A DNA stretch of 64,000 bases from Methylorubrum aminovorans (GTDB taxonomy: Bacteria; Pseudomonadota; Alphaproteobacteria; Rhizobiales; Beijerinckiaceae): assembly GCF_022179725.1 (NCBI RefSeq), contig NZ_BPRC01000003.1:124001-188000 (forward strand), in the 5' to 3' direction. The notes under the pieces were generated by a model. It was not told the DNA's origin, did not search any database, and was given only the letters and a program-made list of their open reading frames with translations. This document shows, in pieces, positions 35,826 through 44,597 of this stretch (position 1 is the first letter of the stretch; each line of letters begins with the position of its first letter). The translations under genes were made by a program, and so were the position numbers.

Positions 35826-36593
35826 ATGTCCCAGAGTTCCGACCCCCAGACTTCACGCGCACAAGGTTCCGAGGTGACGGCCGCCGTCCTCATCATCGGC
35901 GACGAGATTCTCTCGGGACGCACCAAGGACAAGAACATCGGCACCATCGCCGACATGCTGACCGAGATCGGCGTGGACCTGCGCGAGGTGCGCATCGTGC
36001 CGGACGTGCAGGCGGAGATCGTGGCCGCGGTGAACGCCTTGCGGGCGCGCTACACCTATCTCTTTACTTCGGGCGGCATCGGCCCGACCCACGACGACAT
36101 CACCGCCGACAGCGTGGCGGCGGCTTTCGGCGTCGGCATCGATATCGATCCGCGCGCCCGCGCCATGTTGCTGGAGCGGCACCGGCCCGAGGATCTCAAC
36201 GAGGCCCGCCTGCGCATGGCCCGCATCCCCGACGGGGCCGACCTGATCGCCAACCCGGTCACGAAGGCACCGGGCTTTCGCATCGGCAACGTCTTCGTCA
36301 TGGCCGGCGTGCCGCAGATCATGGCGGCGATGCTCGACGAGATCCGCCCGACGCTGACGGGCAACGCGCCGGTCATCTCCGAGACGATCGAGGCAGGCGC
36401 GATCCCCGAGGGCAACTTCGCCGGCGGCCTTTCTGAGATCGCTGCAGCGCATGGAAGCCTATCGATCGGTTCCTATCCCTCAATGACGCCGGACGGCTTT
36501 CGCAACCGCATCGTCGTGCGCGGTCGCGACGCTGACGCGGTCGCGGCGGCGCGGGCGGCGATCGAGAAATTGTTGGAGGAGCTCCGGGTCTAG
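35826..36593 (+). CDS. CinA/MoaB-like molybdopterin-binding domain protein
   Basis: 255 aa. The MoCF_biosynth domain is clear: VTAAVLIIGDEILSGRTKDKNIGTIADMLTEIGVDLREVRIVPD, then YLFTSGGIGPTHDDITADSVAAAFG, and the VFVMAGVPQIMAAMLDEI segment of CinA-type proteins. The C-terminal amidase domain of full CinA is missing, as in many alphaproteobacteria. It could act in nucleotide damage repair or molybdopterin chemistry, and the genome context does not decide. Confidence 0.88.
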   Translation: MSQSSDPQTSRAQGSEVTAAVLIIGDEILSGRTKDKNIGTIADMLTEIGVDLREVRIVPDVQAEIVAAVNALRARYTYLFTSGGIGPTHDDITADSVAAAFGVGIDIDPRARAMLLERHRPEDLNEARLRMARIPDGADLIANPVTKAPGFRIGNVFVMAGVPQIMAAMLDEIRPTLTGNAPVISETIEAGAIPEGNFAGGLSEIAAAHGSLSIGSYPSMTPDGFRNRIVVRGRDADAVAAARAAIEKLLEELRV

Positions 36594-36704
36594 GCATTTC
36601 CTTGCCGGTATCGCCATATATCTTCTGAAATAAATTTCCCTACGCCGGGAGCGGGCAAGCGCTGCCGTACGTTGGCCTTCGACGAGACGACCGCCGAGGG
36701 CTGC

Positions 36705-37574
36705 ATGTCCTACGATCCCCGCAGACCCGGAGAAGACAAGTCGCAGAGGGCCCAGACCCGAGAGAGGGACGACGCCCAAGTCGAGAAGGCCCATCGCCCG
36801 GACGCGCTGATCCTGCACGAGATCATTCGGCGCGAGGGCGAGGAGGAGATGCGGCGCACCGCGCTGGCGCTCTCGCTCTCGGGGTTCTCTGCCGGGCTCA
36901 CTATGGGATTTTCGCTGATCGTCCCCGGCGTCCTGAAGGGGCATCTGCCGCACGAGCCCTGGGCCGACCTCATCGTGAGCATGGGCTACTCGATTGGCTT
37001 CCTCATCGTCGTGCTCGGGCGCCAGCAGCTCTTCACCGAGAACACCGTCACGCCGATTTTGCCGCTTCTCACCGAACGCACCTCCGGCGCCTTCCTACGG
37101 GTGGTTCGGCTGTGGAGCATCGTGCTCGTAGCCAACATCGTCGCGACCATCGTCATCGCCTCGGTGCTGGCCCACACCGATGCGTTCAAGCCGGAGGTGC
37201 GTGAGGCCTTCGCCGAGATCAGTCGCCACACCATCGAGGACCCGTTCTGGACCACGGTGATCAAGGCGGTGTTCGCGGGCTGGCTGATCGCGCTGATGGT
37301 GTGGATCCTGCCGGCCACGGGCTCGGCGGCGCCCTTCATCATCATCCTGATGACGTGGCTCGTGTCGATGTGCGGGCTTGCCCACATCGTCGCCGGATCG
37401 GTCGATGCCTATTATCTCGTCGCCACCGGCGAGATCGATCTTGCCAAGTACGTCACCGGCTTCTTCGTGCCGACCCTGCTCGGCAACGTGGTCGGTGGCG
37501 TGACGCTGGTCTCGGTGCTCAATTTCGGACAGGTCGCGCCCGATATGGAGGGGCAGGATCGCGTCGGCGTCTGA
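36705..37574 (+). CDS. Formate/nitrite transporter (FNT) family channel
   Basis: 289 aa from the ATG at 36705, which has GAGG about 8 nt upstream; the frame also allows a TTG at 36672. A hydrophilic N-tail with many Arg/Glu (about 55 residues) precedes six membrane spans. FNT-type features are LGRQQLFTENTVTPILPLL in the second half-helix and IVAGSVDAYYLVATGEIDLAKYV near the end. FNT proteins conduct formate or nitrite. Its presence about 9 kb from the FDH locus makes formate plausible. The upstream gap 36594-36704 is AT-rich. Confidence 0.88.
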   Translation: MSYDPRRPGEDKSQRAQTRERDDAQVEKAHRPDALILHEIIRREGEEEMRRTALALSLSGFSAGLTMGFSLIVPGVLKGHLPHEPWADLIVSMGYSIGFLIVVLGRQQLFTENTVTPILPLLTERTSGAFLRVVRLWSIVLVANIVATIVIASVLAHTDAFKPEVREAFAEISRHTIEDPFWTTVIKAVFAGWLIALMVWILPATGSAAPFIIILMTWLVSMCGLAHIVAGSVDAYYLVATGEIDLAKYVTGFFVPTLLGNVVGGVTLVSVLNFGQVAPDMEGQDRVGV

Positions 37575-37742
37575 GGGCCTGTTGTCCGTCTCAGGGCGAT
37601 CCTCGCCAAGCCGCGGAGCCGATCTCCAGCCCGTGAGACCTGGGGAAACGCGATGAGGGTCCGATCCAGGCGATCAACCGGCAGTAACCACCGTTTCCAC
37701 CAGGCGCGGACCTTCACTGGGGCGGCCGATCGCAGCGCGTCC

Positions 37743-38663
37743 CTACCGCAGCATGAACCGGTCGGCCTTCGGTGGTTCGCGTCCGGTCTCGCCGAGCGCG
37801 TCGAGGATTGCCGCGTCGGCGGCATGTAGCAGGGCGTCGAGCGGCAGGTCGTTGGCGTCGGTGCCGAACGGCTCCTCCAACTCGTCGCCGAGCGCGTCGA
37901 GGCCGAAGAAGGCGTAGGCCACGAGTGCGGCGATGATCGGCGTCGACCAGCCGAGCGAGCCGGCGAGCCCGAACGGAAGCAGCAGGCAGTAGAGCCAGGC
38001 GGTGCGGTAGAGCAGCAGCGTGTAGGCGAAGGGCAGCGGCGTGCCGTGGATGCGCTCGCAGGTGGCCTGGATCGCGGACAGGTTGACGATCTTGTGCTCG
38101 AGGCTGGCGAACAGGATGTCGCTCAAGGCACCGGCCTTCGTCGCCTCGGCGAGATCCCGCGTCAAACCGGCGAGCGCCGCATCGGCCCCGCTCGGCCGCC
38201 GTTCGAGCCCGGCGAGATCCTCCGGCGGCAGCCACGGCGCGAGCGCCTGTGCCTCGTCGAGGCCGCGTAGGCGGGCGTGGAGCGCGTGGGCGAAGCCGGC
38301 CGCCCGCCGTAAGGAACGGCGGCGCAGGGCCTCGTGTTCGAGCTCCGGCAGCAGGGCTGGCAGGAGCCGCGCGAGGCCGCGCATCTCGACGATCAGGCCG
38401 CCCCATGCCCGACGGGCCTCCCACCAGCGGTCGTAGCAGGCGCCGTTGCGGAAGCTCAGGAAGATCGAGAGCGCGAGGCCGACAAGGGTGAAGGGGCCGA
38501 TGCCCGCGGTGACGGGAAACCATTCGGCGTGCCGCTGCTCGATCGCGACCACGAGGAAGGAGAGCGCGGCGATCACGATCACCTGCGGCGCGACCTTGGG
38601 CAGGATCGAGCCGCGCAGGGCGAACAGGATCGTCAGCAGGCCGGGGCGGGGACGGACGATCAT
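37743..38663 (-). CDS. Bestrophin family protein (UPF0187)
   Basis: 306 aa from the ATG at 38663. The N-terminal MIVRPRPGLLTILFALRGSILPKVAPQVIVI and the conserved SIFLSFRNGACYDRWWEARRAWGGLI are signatures of bacterial bestrophin-like channels. A C-terminal pair of spans follows (LYCLLLPFGLAGSLGWSTPIIAALVAYAFFGLDALG), with EEPFGTDANDLPLDAL, the usual cytosolic gate helix. It is likely a pentameric ion channel, for cations or anions. It follows argE on the same strand after 10 bp. Confidence 0.9.
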   Translation of the reverse strand: MIVRPRPGLLTILFALRGSILPKVAPQVIVIAALSFLVVAIEQRHAEWFPVTAGIGPFTLVGLALSIFLSFRNGACYDRWWEARRAWGGLIVEMRGLARLLPALLPELEHEALRRRSLRRAAGFAHALHARLRGLDEAQALAPWLPPEDLAGLERRPSGADAALAGLTRDLAEATKAGALSDILFASLEHKIVNLSAIQATCERIHGTPLPFAYTLLLYRTAWLYCLLLPFGLAGSLGWSTPIIAALVAYAFFGLDALGDELEEPFGTDANDLPLDALLHAADAAILDALGETGREPPKADRFMLR

Positions 38664-38673
38664 GACGACGGCG

Positions 38674-39849
38674 TCAGCGGGCGCAGGTCTCGACCAACCG
38701 GCGCATGAAGGCCTCGCCGCGGGCGAGTTCGTCCAGGGTGATGAACTCGTCCGGCTGGTGCGCCTGATCGATCGAGCCGGGGCCGCACACCACCGTCGGG
38801 AGACCCGCGCGCTGGAAGCGCCCGGCCTCGGTGGCGTAGGGCACGGTGATCGTGGCATTGCGGCCGGCCAGCCGCAGGGTCAGCTGCTCGGCCTCCGAAC
38901 CCGGATCGGGCGCGAGCCCCGGCACCGACACCTCCTCCACCGTCTCGATCTGCCCGTAATCGCCGTAGCGGTTGAGACGTTCCCGCGCGACCCGCTCGCA
39001 GGCTGCGGCGAACAGGGTGGGGATCTCGGCCATGTCGAGATCGGGCAGACCGCGGAACTCCCACAGGAAAGTGCAGAGCTTCGGCAGGATGTTGCGCGCG
39101 GTTCCGCCCTCGATCACGCCGACATGGACCGTGGTGTTCGGCGGGTCGAACCGGCCGGAGGCGTCTCCGCGGACGACCATGGCGTCGGCGATGCGGTTCA
39201 ACTCGGCAATCAGGTCGGCAGCGGCCATCACCGCGTTGGCGCCGAGCCCCGGCTTGGCCGAATGCGCGGCGTGGCCGTGCACGGTGGTGTTGTAGGTCAC
39301 AACGCTTTTATGCGCGTCGGCGACCTGCATCCCGGTCGGCTCGCCGACGATCACCGCACCCGGCCGGGGCAGGTCGGCGCCGAAGCGGGCGATGGTGTCG
39401 GTCACCCCCAGGCAGGTGGTCTCCTCGTCGTAGGAGAGCAGGATGTGAATCGGCCGTGTCAGCTCGGCTTCCAACGCCGCGGGCACCAGGGCTAGCGCCA
39501 GAGCGTCGAACCCCTTCATATCGACGGCGCCCCGGCCGTAGGCGCGGCCTTCGGCGACGCGCAAGGCGAATGGATCGGAGGTCCAGGTCTGTCCCGTCAC
39601 CGGAACCACGTCGGTATGGCCGGAGAGCACGATGCCGCCGTCCCGCATCGGTCCGAGGGTGGCGAACAGGGCGGCCTTGTCGCCGGTCGCGTTCGGCACC
39701 CGGACATGGGGCACGCCCCAGCCGTCGAGATACCCGGCCACGAAATCGATCAGCGCGAGGTTCGATTTCGAACTCTCGGTGTCGAACGCGACGAGCCGCT
39801 CCAGAAGCTCCAGCGGCGAGAATCGGGTGCCGCGTGACGGCGCCGTCAA
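38674..39849 (-). CDS. argE: Acetylornithine deacetylase
   Basis: 391 aa M20 metallopeptidase. Metal ligands lie in [14 protein letters not shown] and [12 protein letters not shown]. The catalytic YDEETTCLG is followed by [15 protein letters not shown], and [14 protein letters not shown] is near the C-terminus. It converts N-acetylornithine to ornithine in arginine synthesis. The ATG overlaps the apaG stop (ATGA). Related M20 enzymes such as DapE are possible, but the CLGV and [10 protein letters not shown] motifs favour ArgE. Confidence 0.9.
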   Translation of the reverse strand: MTAPSRGTRFSPLELLERLVAFDTESSKSNLALIDFVAGYLDGWGVPHVRVPNATGDKAALFATLGPMRDGGIVLSGHTDVVPVTGQTWTSDPFALRVAEGRAYGRGAVDMKGFDALALALVPAALEAELTRPIHILLSYDEETTCLGVTDTIARFGADLPRPGAVIVGEPTGMQVADAHKSVVTYNTTVHGHAAHSAKPGLGANAVMAAADLIAELNRIADAMVVRGDASGRFDPPNTTVHVGVIEGGTARNILPKLCTFLWEFRGLPDLDMAEIPTLFAAACERVARERLNRYGDYGQIETVEEVSVPGLAPDPGSEAEQLTLRLAGRNATITVPYATEAGRFQRAGLPTVVCGPGSIDQAHQPDEFITLDELARGEAFMRRLVETCAR

Positions 39850-40238
39850 TGGACGACGCGGCGCATGTGCGGCGAGTCCAGCGAGAAGGCCGGGATCTCC
39901 GCCTCGAAGCTCTCGCCGCCCATCGTCGACATCGTGTAGCTGCCGGCCATCAGGCCGTCAGGCGTGGTGAGCGGGCAGCCGCTGGTGTAGCTGAACGACT
40001 CGCCCGGCTCGAGTACCGGCTGCTTGCCGACGACGCCCGCCCCGCGCACCTCCTGACAGGCGCCGCGCCCGTCGATGATCCGCCAATGGCGCGAGCGGAG
40101 CTGGACCTGCTCGCTGCCATTGTTCACGATCTCGACCGTGTAGGCGAAGAAGTAGCGGCTCTCTCCCGGCGAGGACTCCTCCTCGACGAAGCGGGGCTCC
40201 ACCGTCACCGTGATGCCGCGCGTCTCGGCCTTGTACAT
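39846..40238 (-). CDS. apaG: ApaG protein (FN3-like domain)
   Basis: 130 aa. [47 protein letters not shown] followed by [40 protein letters not shown] is the ApaG fold. It is linked to Co/Mg homeostasis and to diadenosine tetraphosphate metabolism in enterobacteria, but its mechanism is unknown. It is coupled to argE by a 4-bp overlap and divergent from the gene at 40403. Confidence 0.92.
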   Translation of the reverse strand: MYKAETRGITVTVEPRFVEEESSPGESRYFFAYTVEIVNNGSEQVQLRSRHWRIIDGRGACQEVRGAGVVGKQPVLEPGESFSYTSGCPLTTPDGLMAGSYTMSTMGGESFEAEIPAFSLDSPHMRRVVH

Positions 40239-40402
40239 CGGGTGAAAGCATCTCCGTGGACGGCGCGCAGGCCGGATCGCGACATCTGCGACGCGCCGTG
40301 GTACGTGGCGCCAGAAACCTCGTCAATCACGGTATCCTACGGTGGGCGGAGGCCGGAGACCACGTGCCGAACGCGTCGCACCGAGGAGAATTCGAGGGAG
40401 CC

Positions 40403-40855
40403 GTGGCACGCGCGCGGGCTGATCGCCCGGCGAGCGCGGTGGGACCGGCACTCGGCACCGTTCTGACCCTCGCGCTCGCCCTCGTCTTCGCGTGGTGGGA
40501 CCCGGCGCAGAACCGGTGGCCGGCGCTCGCGCTGGTGGTGGCGCTCGGCCTCGACGCTGCGGCGCGGATCGTGGCCCGGCTGGTTCGTCAGCGCACGGGC
40601 GTCGAGACCGAGTTCCGCGGCCTGCGCTTGCCGATGCTCGTGCTCGGCAACGCGATGGGGATCGGCGCTGCGGTGGTGGCCGTCGCGGCGGGGTTGCGCC
40701 CCGACCTGTTCCCGCTGCTCGCGAGCGCGCTGGCCGGCCTCGTCGCGATGGGGGCCTGCGCCCGGCTGGCGCTGGCGCGGATGGTGGTCGCGATCGAGGC
40801 GGCGGAGAAAGCGGCCGCCGAGGCCAAAAAAAGAGGCGAGGGGACGGGACGATGA
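40403..40855 (+). CDS. Small polytopic membrane protein upstream of dcd
   Basis: 150 aa from the GTG at 40403, which has a good GAGGGAG site just before it; the frame stays open further upstream. Four hydrophobic segments are visible: VGPALGTVLTLALALVFAW, WPALALVVALGLDAAARIVA, MLVLGNAMGIGAAVVAVAAGL, and LLASALAGLVAMGACARLAL. A Lys/Glu-rich tail follows. No family recognised. The stop overlaps the dcd start (ATGA), so it is translationally coupled to it. Confidence 0.7.
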   Translation: MARARADRPASAVGPALGTVLTLALALVFAWWDPAQNRWPALALVVALGLDAAARIVARLVRQRTGVETEFRGLRLPMLVLGNAMGIGAAVVAVAAGLRPDLFPLLASALAGLVAMGACARLALARMVVAIEAAEKAAAEAKKRGEGTGR

Positions 40856-41973
40856 GCGGAGACGTGCCGGCAGCATCCGGCATCCTGCCGGCGCAGGCCA
40901 TCACGGCGCTGACGGAGGCCGGGGCGATCCGCCCGGCGACCGCCTACGCCGCCGACCAGATCCAGCCCGCGAGCCTCGACCTGCGGCTCGGCACGCGCGC
41001 CTACCGGGTGCGCACGAGCTTCCTGCCCGGCGGCGGGCGCACGGTGACGGCCTGCGTCGAGGCCTTCGCGCTGCACGAGATCGACCTGACCCAGGGCGCC
41101 GTGCTGGAGACGGGCTGCGTCTACATTGCCGAACTGCAGGAAGCGCTGGCGCTGCCTCGCGACCTCAGCGCCAGCGCCAACCCGAAGAGCTCGACCGGGC
41201 GCATCGACGTGTTCACCCGCGTCATCACCGATCGCGCCAGCGCCTTTGACCAGATCGAGGCGGGCTATGCCGGCCAACTCTACGCCGAGATTTCGCCGCG
41301 CACCTTCCCCGTTCGGGTTCGGACCGGCTCGCGCCTGTCGCAGATCCGCTTTCGCCAGGGTGACCCGCGCCTGCGGGAGGCCGAACTCGCCGCACTCCAC
41401 GCCAGCGACCCGCTAATCGATGCGGCGACGCCCTCGCTCCAGGGCGGCGTGCCGGTCTCCGTTGATCTCTCGGGTTTCGCCGGGCTGATCGGCTACCGGG
41501 CCAAGCGCCATACCGGCCTGATCGACCTGGACCGCCCACGCGGCCATCGCACCCGCGACTTCTGGGAGCCGCTGCCGGCCGATGGCAGCCGCACGCTGAT
41601 CCTCGATCCCGGCCAGTTCTACATTCTGGCGTCAAAAGAGGCGGTGCGGGTGCCGGCCGATCACGCGGCGGAGATGGTGCCGTTCGATCCCCTCGTCGGC
41701 GAGTTTCGCGTCCACTATGCCGGCTTCTTCGATCCCGGCTTCGGCCTGAGCGAGGCCGGCGGCGCCGGTGCCCGCGCCGTCTTGGAGGTGCGCTCCCGTG
41801 ACGTGCCGTTCCTTCTGGAGGACGGTCAGATCGTCGGGCGCCTCGTCTACGAGCGCATGCTGGAGCGGCCCGCGACCCTCTACGGCGCAGGGTCCGGCTC
41901 GAATTATCAGGCGCAAGGGCTCAAGCTCTCGAAGCATTTCGCCAACGAGCCCGAACCGCTGCCGGCGGTCTGA
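40852..41973 (+). CDS. dcd: 2'-deoxycytidine 5'-triphosphate deaminase (two-domain form)
   Basis: 373 aa, about twice the length of enterobacterial Dcd. It consists of two dUTPase-like beta-barrel domains. The first has QIQPASLDLRLGTRAYRVRTSFLPGG and SANPKSSTGRIDVFTRVITDRASAFDQIEAGYAGQLYAEISPRTFPVRV. The second starts around residue 190 and includes ILDPGQFYILASKEAVRVPADHAAEMVPFDPLVGEFRVHYAGFFDPGFG. It converts dCTP to dUTP for dTTP synthesis. This fused form is typical of alphaproteobacteria. Confidence 0.9.
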   Translation: MSGDVPAASGILPAQAITALTEAGAIRPATAYAADQIQPASLDLRLGTRAYRVRTSFLPGGGRTVTACVEAFALHEIDLTQGAVLETGCVYIAELQEALALPRDLSASANPKSSTGRIDVFTRVITDRASAFDQIEAGYAGQLYAEISPRTFPVRVRTGSRLSQIRFRQGDPRLREAELAALHASDPLIDAATPSLQGGVPVSVDLSGFAGLIGYRAKRHTGLIDLDRPRGHRTRDFWEPLPADGSRTLILDPGQFYILASKEAVRVPADHAAEMVPFDPLVGEFRVHYAGFFDPGFGLSEAGGAGARAVLEVRSRDVPFLLEDGQIVGRLVYERMLERPATLYGAGSGSNYQAQGLKLSKHFANEPEPLPAV

Positions 41974-42004
41974 GCCTGCTCCGGCGACGGCTCTGCCCGC
42001 GGGA

Positions 42005-42018
42005 TTGAGCCACATCAA
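42005..42018 (+). promoter_or_regulatory. FNR/FixK-type anaerobox upstream of hemN
   Basis: TTGAGCCACATCAA matches TTGAT-N4-ATCAA at nine of ten defined positions. It is centred about 88 bp before the hemN ATG. If the site lies at -41.5, transcription would start near 42053. This suggests induction of hemN at low oxygen by an FNR/FixK protein, as in rhizobia. Confidence 0.75.
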
Positions 42019-42099
42019 AGCCGATGGGGGGGCCACCCCTTAGCCCTGCGCCCGAGATGGGGCGGGACAGGCCGCCGCTGTGAACCGGGAGCGGCGCGG

Positions 42100-43452
42100 A
42101 TGCGGGAGGAGTTGAAGGCACTCTACGGAGACGAGCGGCTTCCCCGCTACACGAGCTATCCGGCCAGCCCGCATTTCACCGAGGCGGTCGACGCGGCAAC
42201 CTATGCCGAGTGGCTGCGAGCTCTCCCGGCGGATGCGACAGCCTCCCTCTATCTGCACGTGCCGTTCTGCCGCTCGATGTGCTGGTATTGCGGGTGCCAT
42301 ACGCACATCACCCGGCACGACGCACCGATTGCCGGTTATCTCGCGACGCTCCGGCGCGAGGTGGACTTGGTGGCAGGGCATCTCCACCATCGGCCGCTGG
42401 TGCGTCACCTCCATTTCGGCGGCGGCACACCCACTCTCATCGCGCCCGATGCGTTCCGCGCACTCGTCGCGTTTCTCCGTGATCGGTTCCCCTTCGCCGC
42501 CGATGCGGAGATCGCCGTCGAGATCGATCCGCGCACGCTCGCGCCCGCAATGACGCGCGCGCTCGGTGCGGCCGGCGTCACGCGGGCGAGCCTCGGCGTT
42601 CAGAGCTTCGACCCTGTGGTGCAGGAGGCCATCGGCCGCCGCCAGGACTTCTCCGTGACGGAAGCTGCCGTCACCGGGCTGAGAGCGGCCTGGATCCGCG
42701 GGATCAATCTCGACCTGATCTACGGCCTGCCGCATCAGAGCGTCGAATCCTGCATCGAGACGGTGCGTCAATGCCTGGCACTCCGGCCCGACCGTCTCGC
42801 GGTGTTCGGCTATGCCCACGTGCCCGGCTTCAAGAAGCATCAGCGCCGGATCGACGAAGCGATGCTGCCGAATGGGGCAGCCCGGCGGGCGCAGGCGGAC
42901 GCGATCGCCGAGACGCTGACGCGGGCCGGCTACCGGAGGATCGGCCTCGATCACTATGCCCGTCCGGATGACCCTTTGACGATCGCCTGCGTCGAGGGCG
43001 AACTGCGCCGCAATTTCCAGGGCTACACCACGGATGCCAGCGACGCCCTGATCGGCTTCGGCGCTTCGGCGATCGGGCGGCTGCCCCAGGGCCACGTGCA
43101 GAACGACACGGTGCTTCGCAGCTACGCCGAACGCATCGACCGGGGCGACCTCGCCACGCTCAAGGGCTACGCGCTGACGCGGGACGACCGGCTAAGGGCG
43201 ACGCTGATCGAGCGGATTATGTGCGATTTCGCCGTTGATGTCGGGCAGGTCTGCCGATCCCATGGCCAAGACCCCGACGTCCTGCTCGCCTCCCTTCCCC
43301 GGTTGCGCATTCTCGCGGATCACGGTGTGGTCAGGCTCGATGGCCACACGCTGAGCATTCCGGAGGATGCCAAGCCCTTCGTCCGCAATGTTGCGGCGCT
43401 CTTCGACGCGCATCTCGGGACATCCGCCGCCTTGCACAGCCGGGCCGCGTGA
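42100..43452 (+). CDS. hemN: Oxygen-independent coproporphyrinogen III oxidase
   Basis: 450 aa. The N-terminal YTSYPASPHF and the radical-SAM cluster C57-x3-C61-x2-C64-x-C66 (PFCRSMCWYCGCHTHITRH) mark true HemN, which has the fourth cysteine that HemW lacks. SAM-binding HFGGGTPTLI and the C-terminal HemN domain with MCDFAVDVGQV are present. It makes protoporphyrinogen IX anaerobically. An anaerobox lies upstream, and the paralogue hemW is at 4936. Confidence 0.93.
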   Translation: MREELKALYGDERLPRYTSYPASPHFTEAVDAATYAEWLRALPADATASLYLHVPFCRSMCWYCGCHTHITRHDAPIAGYLATLRREVDLVAGHLHHRPLVRHLHFGGGTPTLIAPDAFRALVAFLRDRFPFAADAEIAVEIDPRTLAPAMTRALGAAGVTRASLGVQSFDPVVQEAIGRRQDFSVTEAAVTGLRAAWIRGINLDLIYGLPHQSVESCIETVRQCLALRPDRLAVFGYAHVPGFKKHQRRIDEAMLPNGAARRAQADAIAETLTRAGYRRIGLDHYARPDDPLTIACVEGELRRNFQGYTTDASDALIGFGASAIGRLPQGHVQNDTVLRSYAERIDRGDLATLKGYALTRDDRLRATLIERIMCDFAVDVGQVCRSHGQDPDVLLASLPRLRILADHGVVRLDGHTLSIPEDAKPFVRNVAALFDAHLGTSAALHSRAA

Positions 43453-43483
43453 TCAAGCCGATGGAGACGCCGGCCTGACCTGC

Positions 43484-43531
43484 CCGGAGATGTCGTGCCC
43501 TGAAACGCCTCACTGTCGCTCGCGAGGACGG
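43484..43531. repeat. Degenerate half copy of the nested palindromic element
   Basis: Nineteen bases (43484-43502) are identical to 10650-10668. A further GCTCGCGAGGACGG at 43518-43531 matches the right arm of that element with one change. The left arm is missing. It lies in the 230-bp gap after hemN, in which I see nothing else. Confidence 0.65.
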
Positions 43532-43682
43532 GAGGAGGCGAGACCCGGGGGGATCAAACCGAAACGGCAGGCCTTCCGAGCTTCACGTTGCGGCCTTGTC
43601 CGGCCAGCCAAGCCCCTCAGCCCAGAGGAAGCGCTTCAGAGAAGGAACATAACGCTGGTTCATCGGACGCGGCGATTGTGCC

Positions 43683-43892
43683 TCAGCGACCCGACCGTCT
43701 GATGAACTGTGATTTCCCGGCCGCCTGTCCCGTCTCGGAGATCAGCACATCCAACGACCGACGGACGATCTCGATCGGCTCCACGCCCTTCTCGATCGCC
43801 TCACGCTCGACCTCGGCCCGTTCCGTCGGCCCCAAGCCTTCGAAGATCGCGCGGGCGACAGCCGGTGATGCGTCCTTGTGGAGCTCGCTCAT
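43683..43892 (-). CDS. Small acidic protein of unknown function
   Basis: 69 aa from the ATG at 43892, which has GAGG 5 nt upstream; a longer start at 43922 exists. The sequence MSELHKDASPAVARAIFEGLGPTERAEVEREAIEKGVEPIEIVRRSLDVLIS is amphipathic and probably all-helical. It resembles short alphaproteobacterial proteins with no assigned function. It is convergent with hemN. Confidence 0.5.
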   Translation of the reverse strand: MSELHKDASPAVARAIFEGLGPTERAEVEREAIEKGVEPIEIVRRSLDVLISETGQAAGKSQFIRRSGR

Positions 43893-44264
43893 CCAAGCCT
43901 CAAATTGGGAATCGGGATGCAAGGGAAGGCGCGATCAATCTCAACCCACCACGCCGCAAGCAAGCACCTTGTCGGTGCCGCGTTGATCGATTTGTGATGA
44001 AGAGAATAGGTGGCGGAGACGGAGGGACTATGTGTCCAAAATCCGCCTAAGTCATTGACCCGTTGAGCTTTCCTCCCTGGACCTCGGGATCAAGTGTGCC
44101 ATGCCCCGGTGACACCCCTTAACCATTGCAGCACCGCACACGACGGTCAACGCTGAGGCGCCCGAGGTTGTGGATGGGTGGCATTCAGCTCTGCCGGTTC
44201 ACTCGCGGACACGGCTCCCGAACGGAGGCTTTCGCGCAAGAGGGCCGACACCAAAGGTGACCCC
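43893..44264. other. 372-bp region without a supported gene
   Basis: Reading frames here are short and lack convincing ribosome sites. There is no tRNA-like fold, terminator or strong repeat. Base composition is slightly lower in GC than the neighbours. Confidence 0.5.
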
Positions 44265-44411
44265 ATGGCCGCCTTTACCGAAAAGATGCAGTCCGGTTGG
44301 GCTTCGGCCCGTTACAATGAGGGGCCCGAGATAAGGGCAGCCAAGGTCGCACTCGCCAAGGTGCTGTTGTGCCCGCTCGATAGCAATCTGGTTCACAAGC
44401 TCCAGCATTGA
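44265..44411 (+). CDS. Possible 48-residue protein
   Basis: MAAFTEKMQSGWASARYNEGPEIRAAKVALAKVLLCPLDSNLVHKLQH, preceded by AAAGGTGA 4 nt before the ATG. There is no family and no neighbour that supports function. It may be spurious. Confidence 0.25.
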   Translation: MAAFTEKMQSGWASARYNEGPEIRAAKVALAKVLLCPLDSNLVHKLQH

Positions 44412-44597
44412 AGACGATGCAAGGACGATAAGCCCCCGAGGCTCATCTCATCGGCTCTTGCGCCAGACTTTACTGGTTGGTGGCGACGCTGCCCGACATT
44501 CTGAAGGCGTAGCGCGTAGCATTATGCGCTACCCAGGATGAGCGATCCGGCAGGTGCCGCGTTGACGCTGATCCGACGCCGACAGCCAGAGGCACGC

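Noticed and set aside
44178..44264. Longer start for the 48-residue ORF
   Set aside because: No ribosome site and no conservation can be seen. Even the short version is doubtful.
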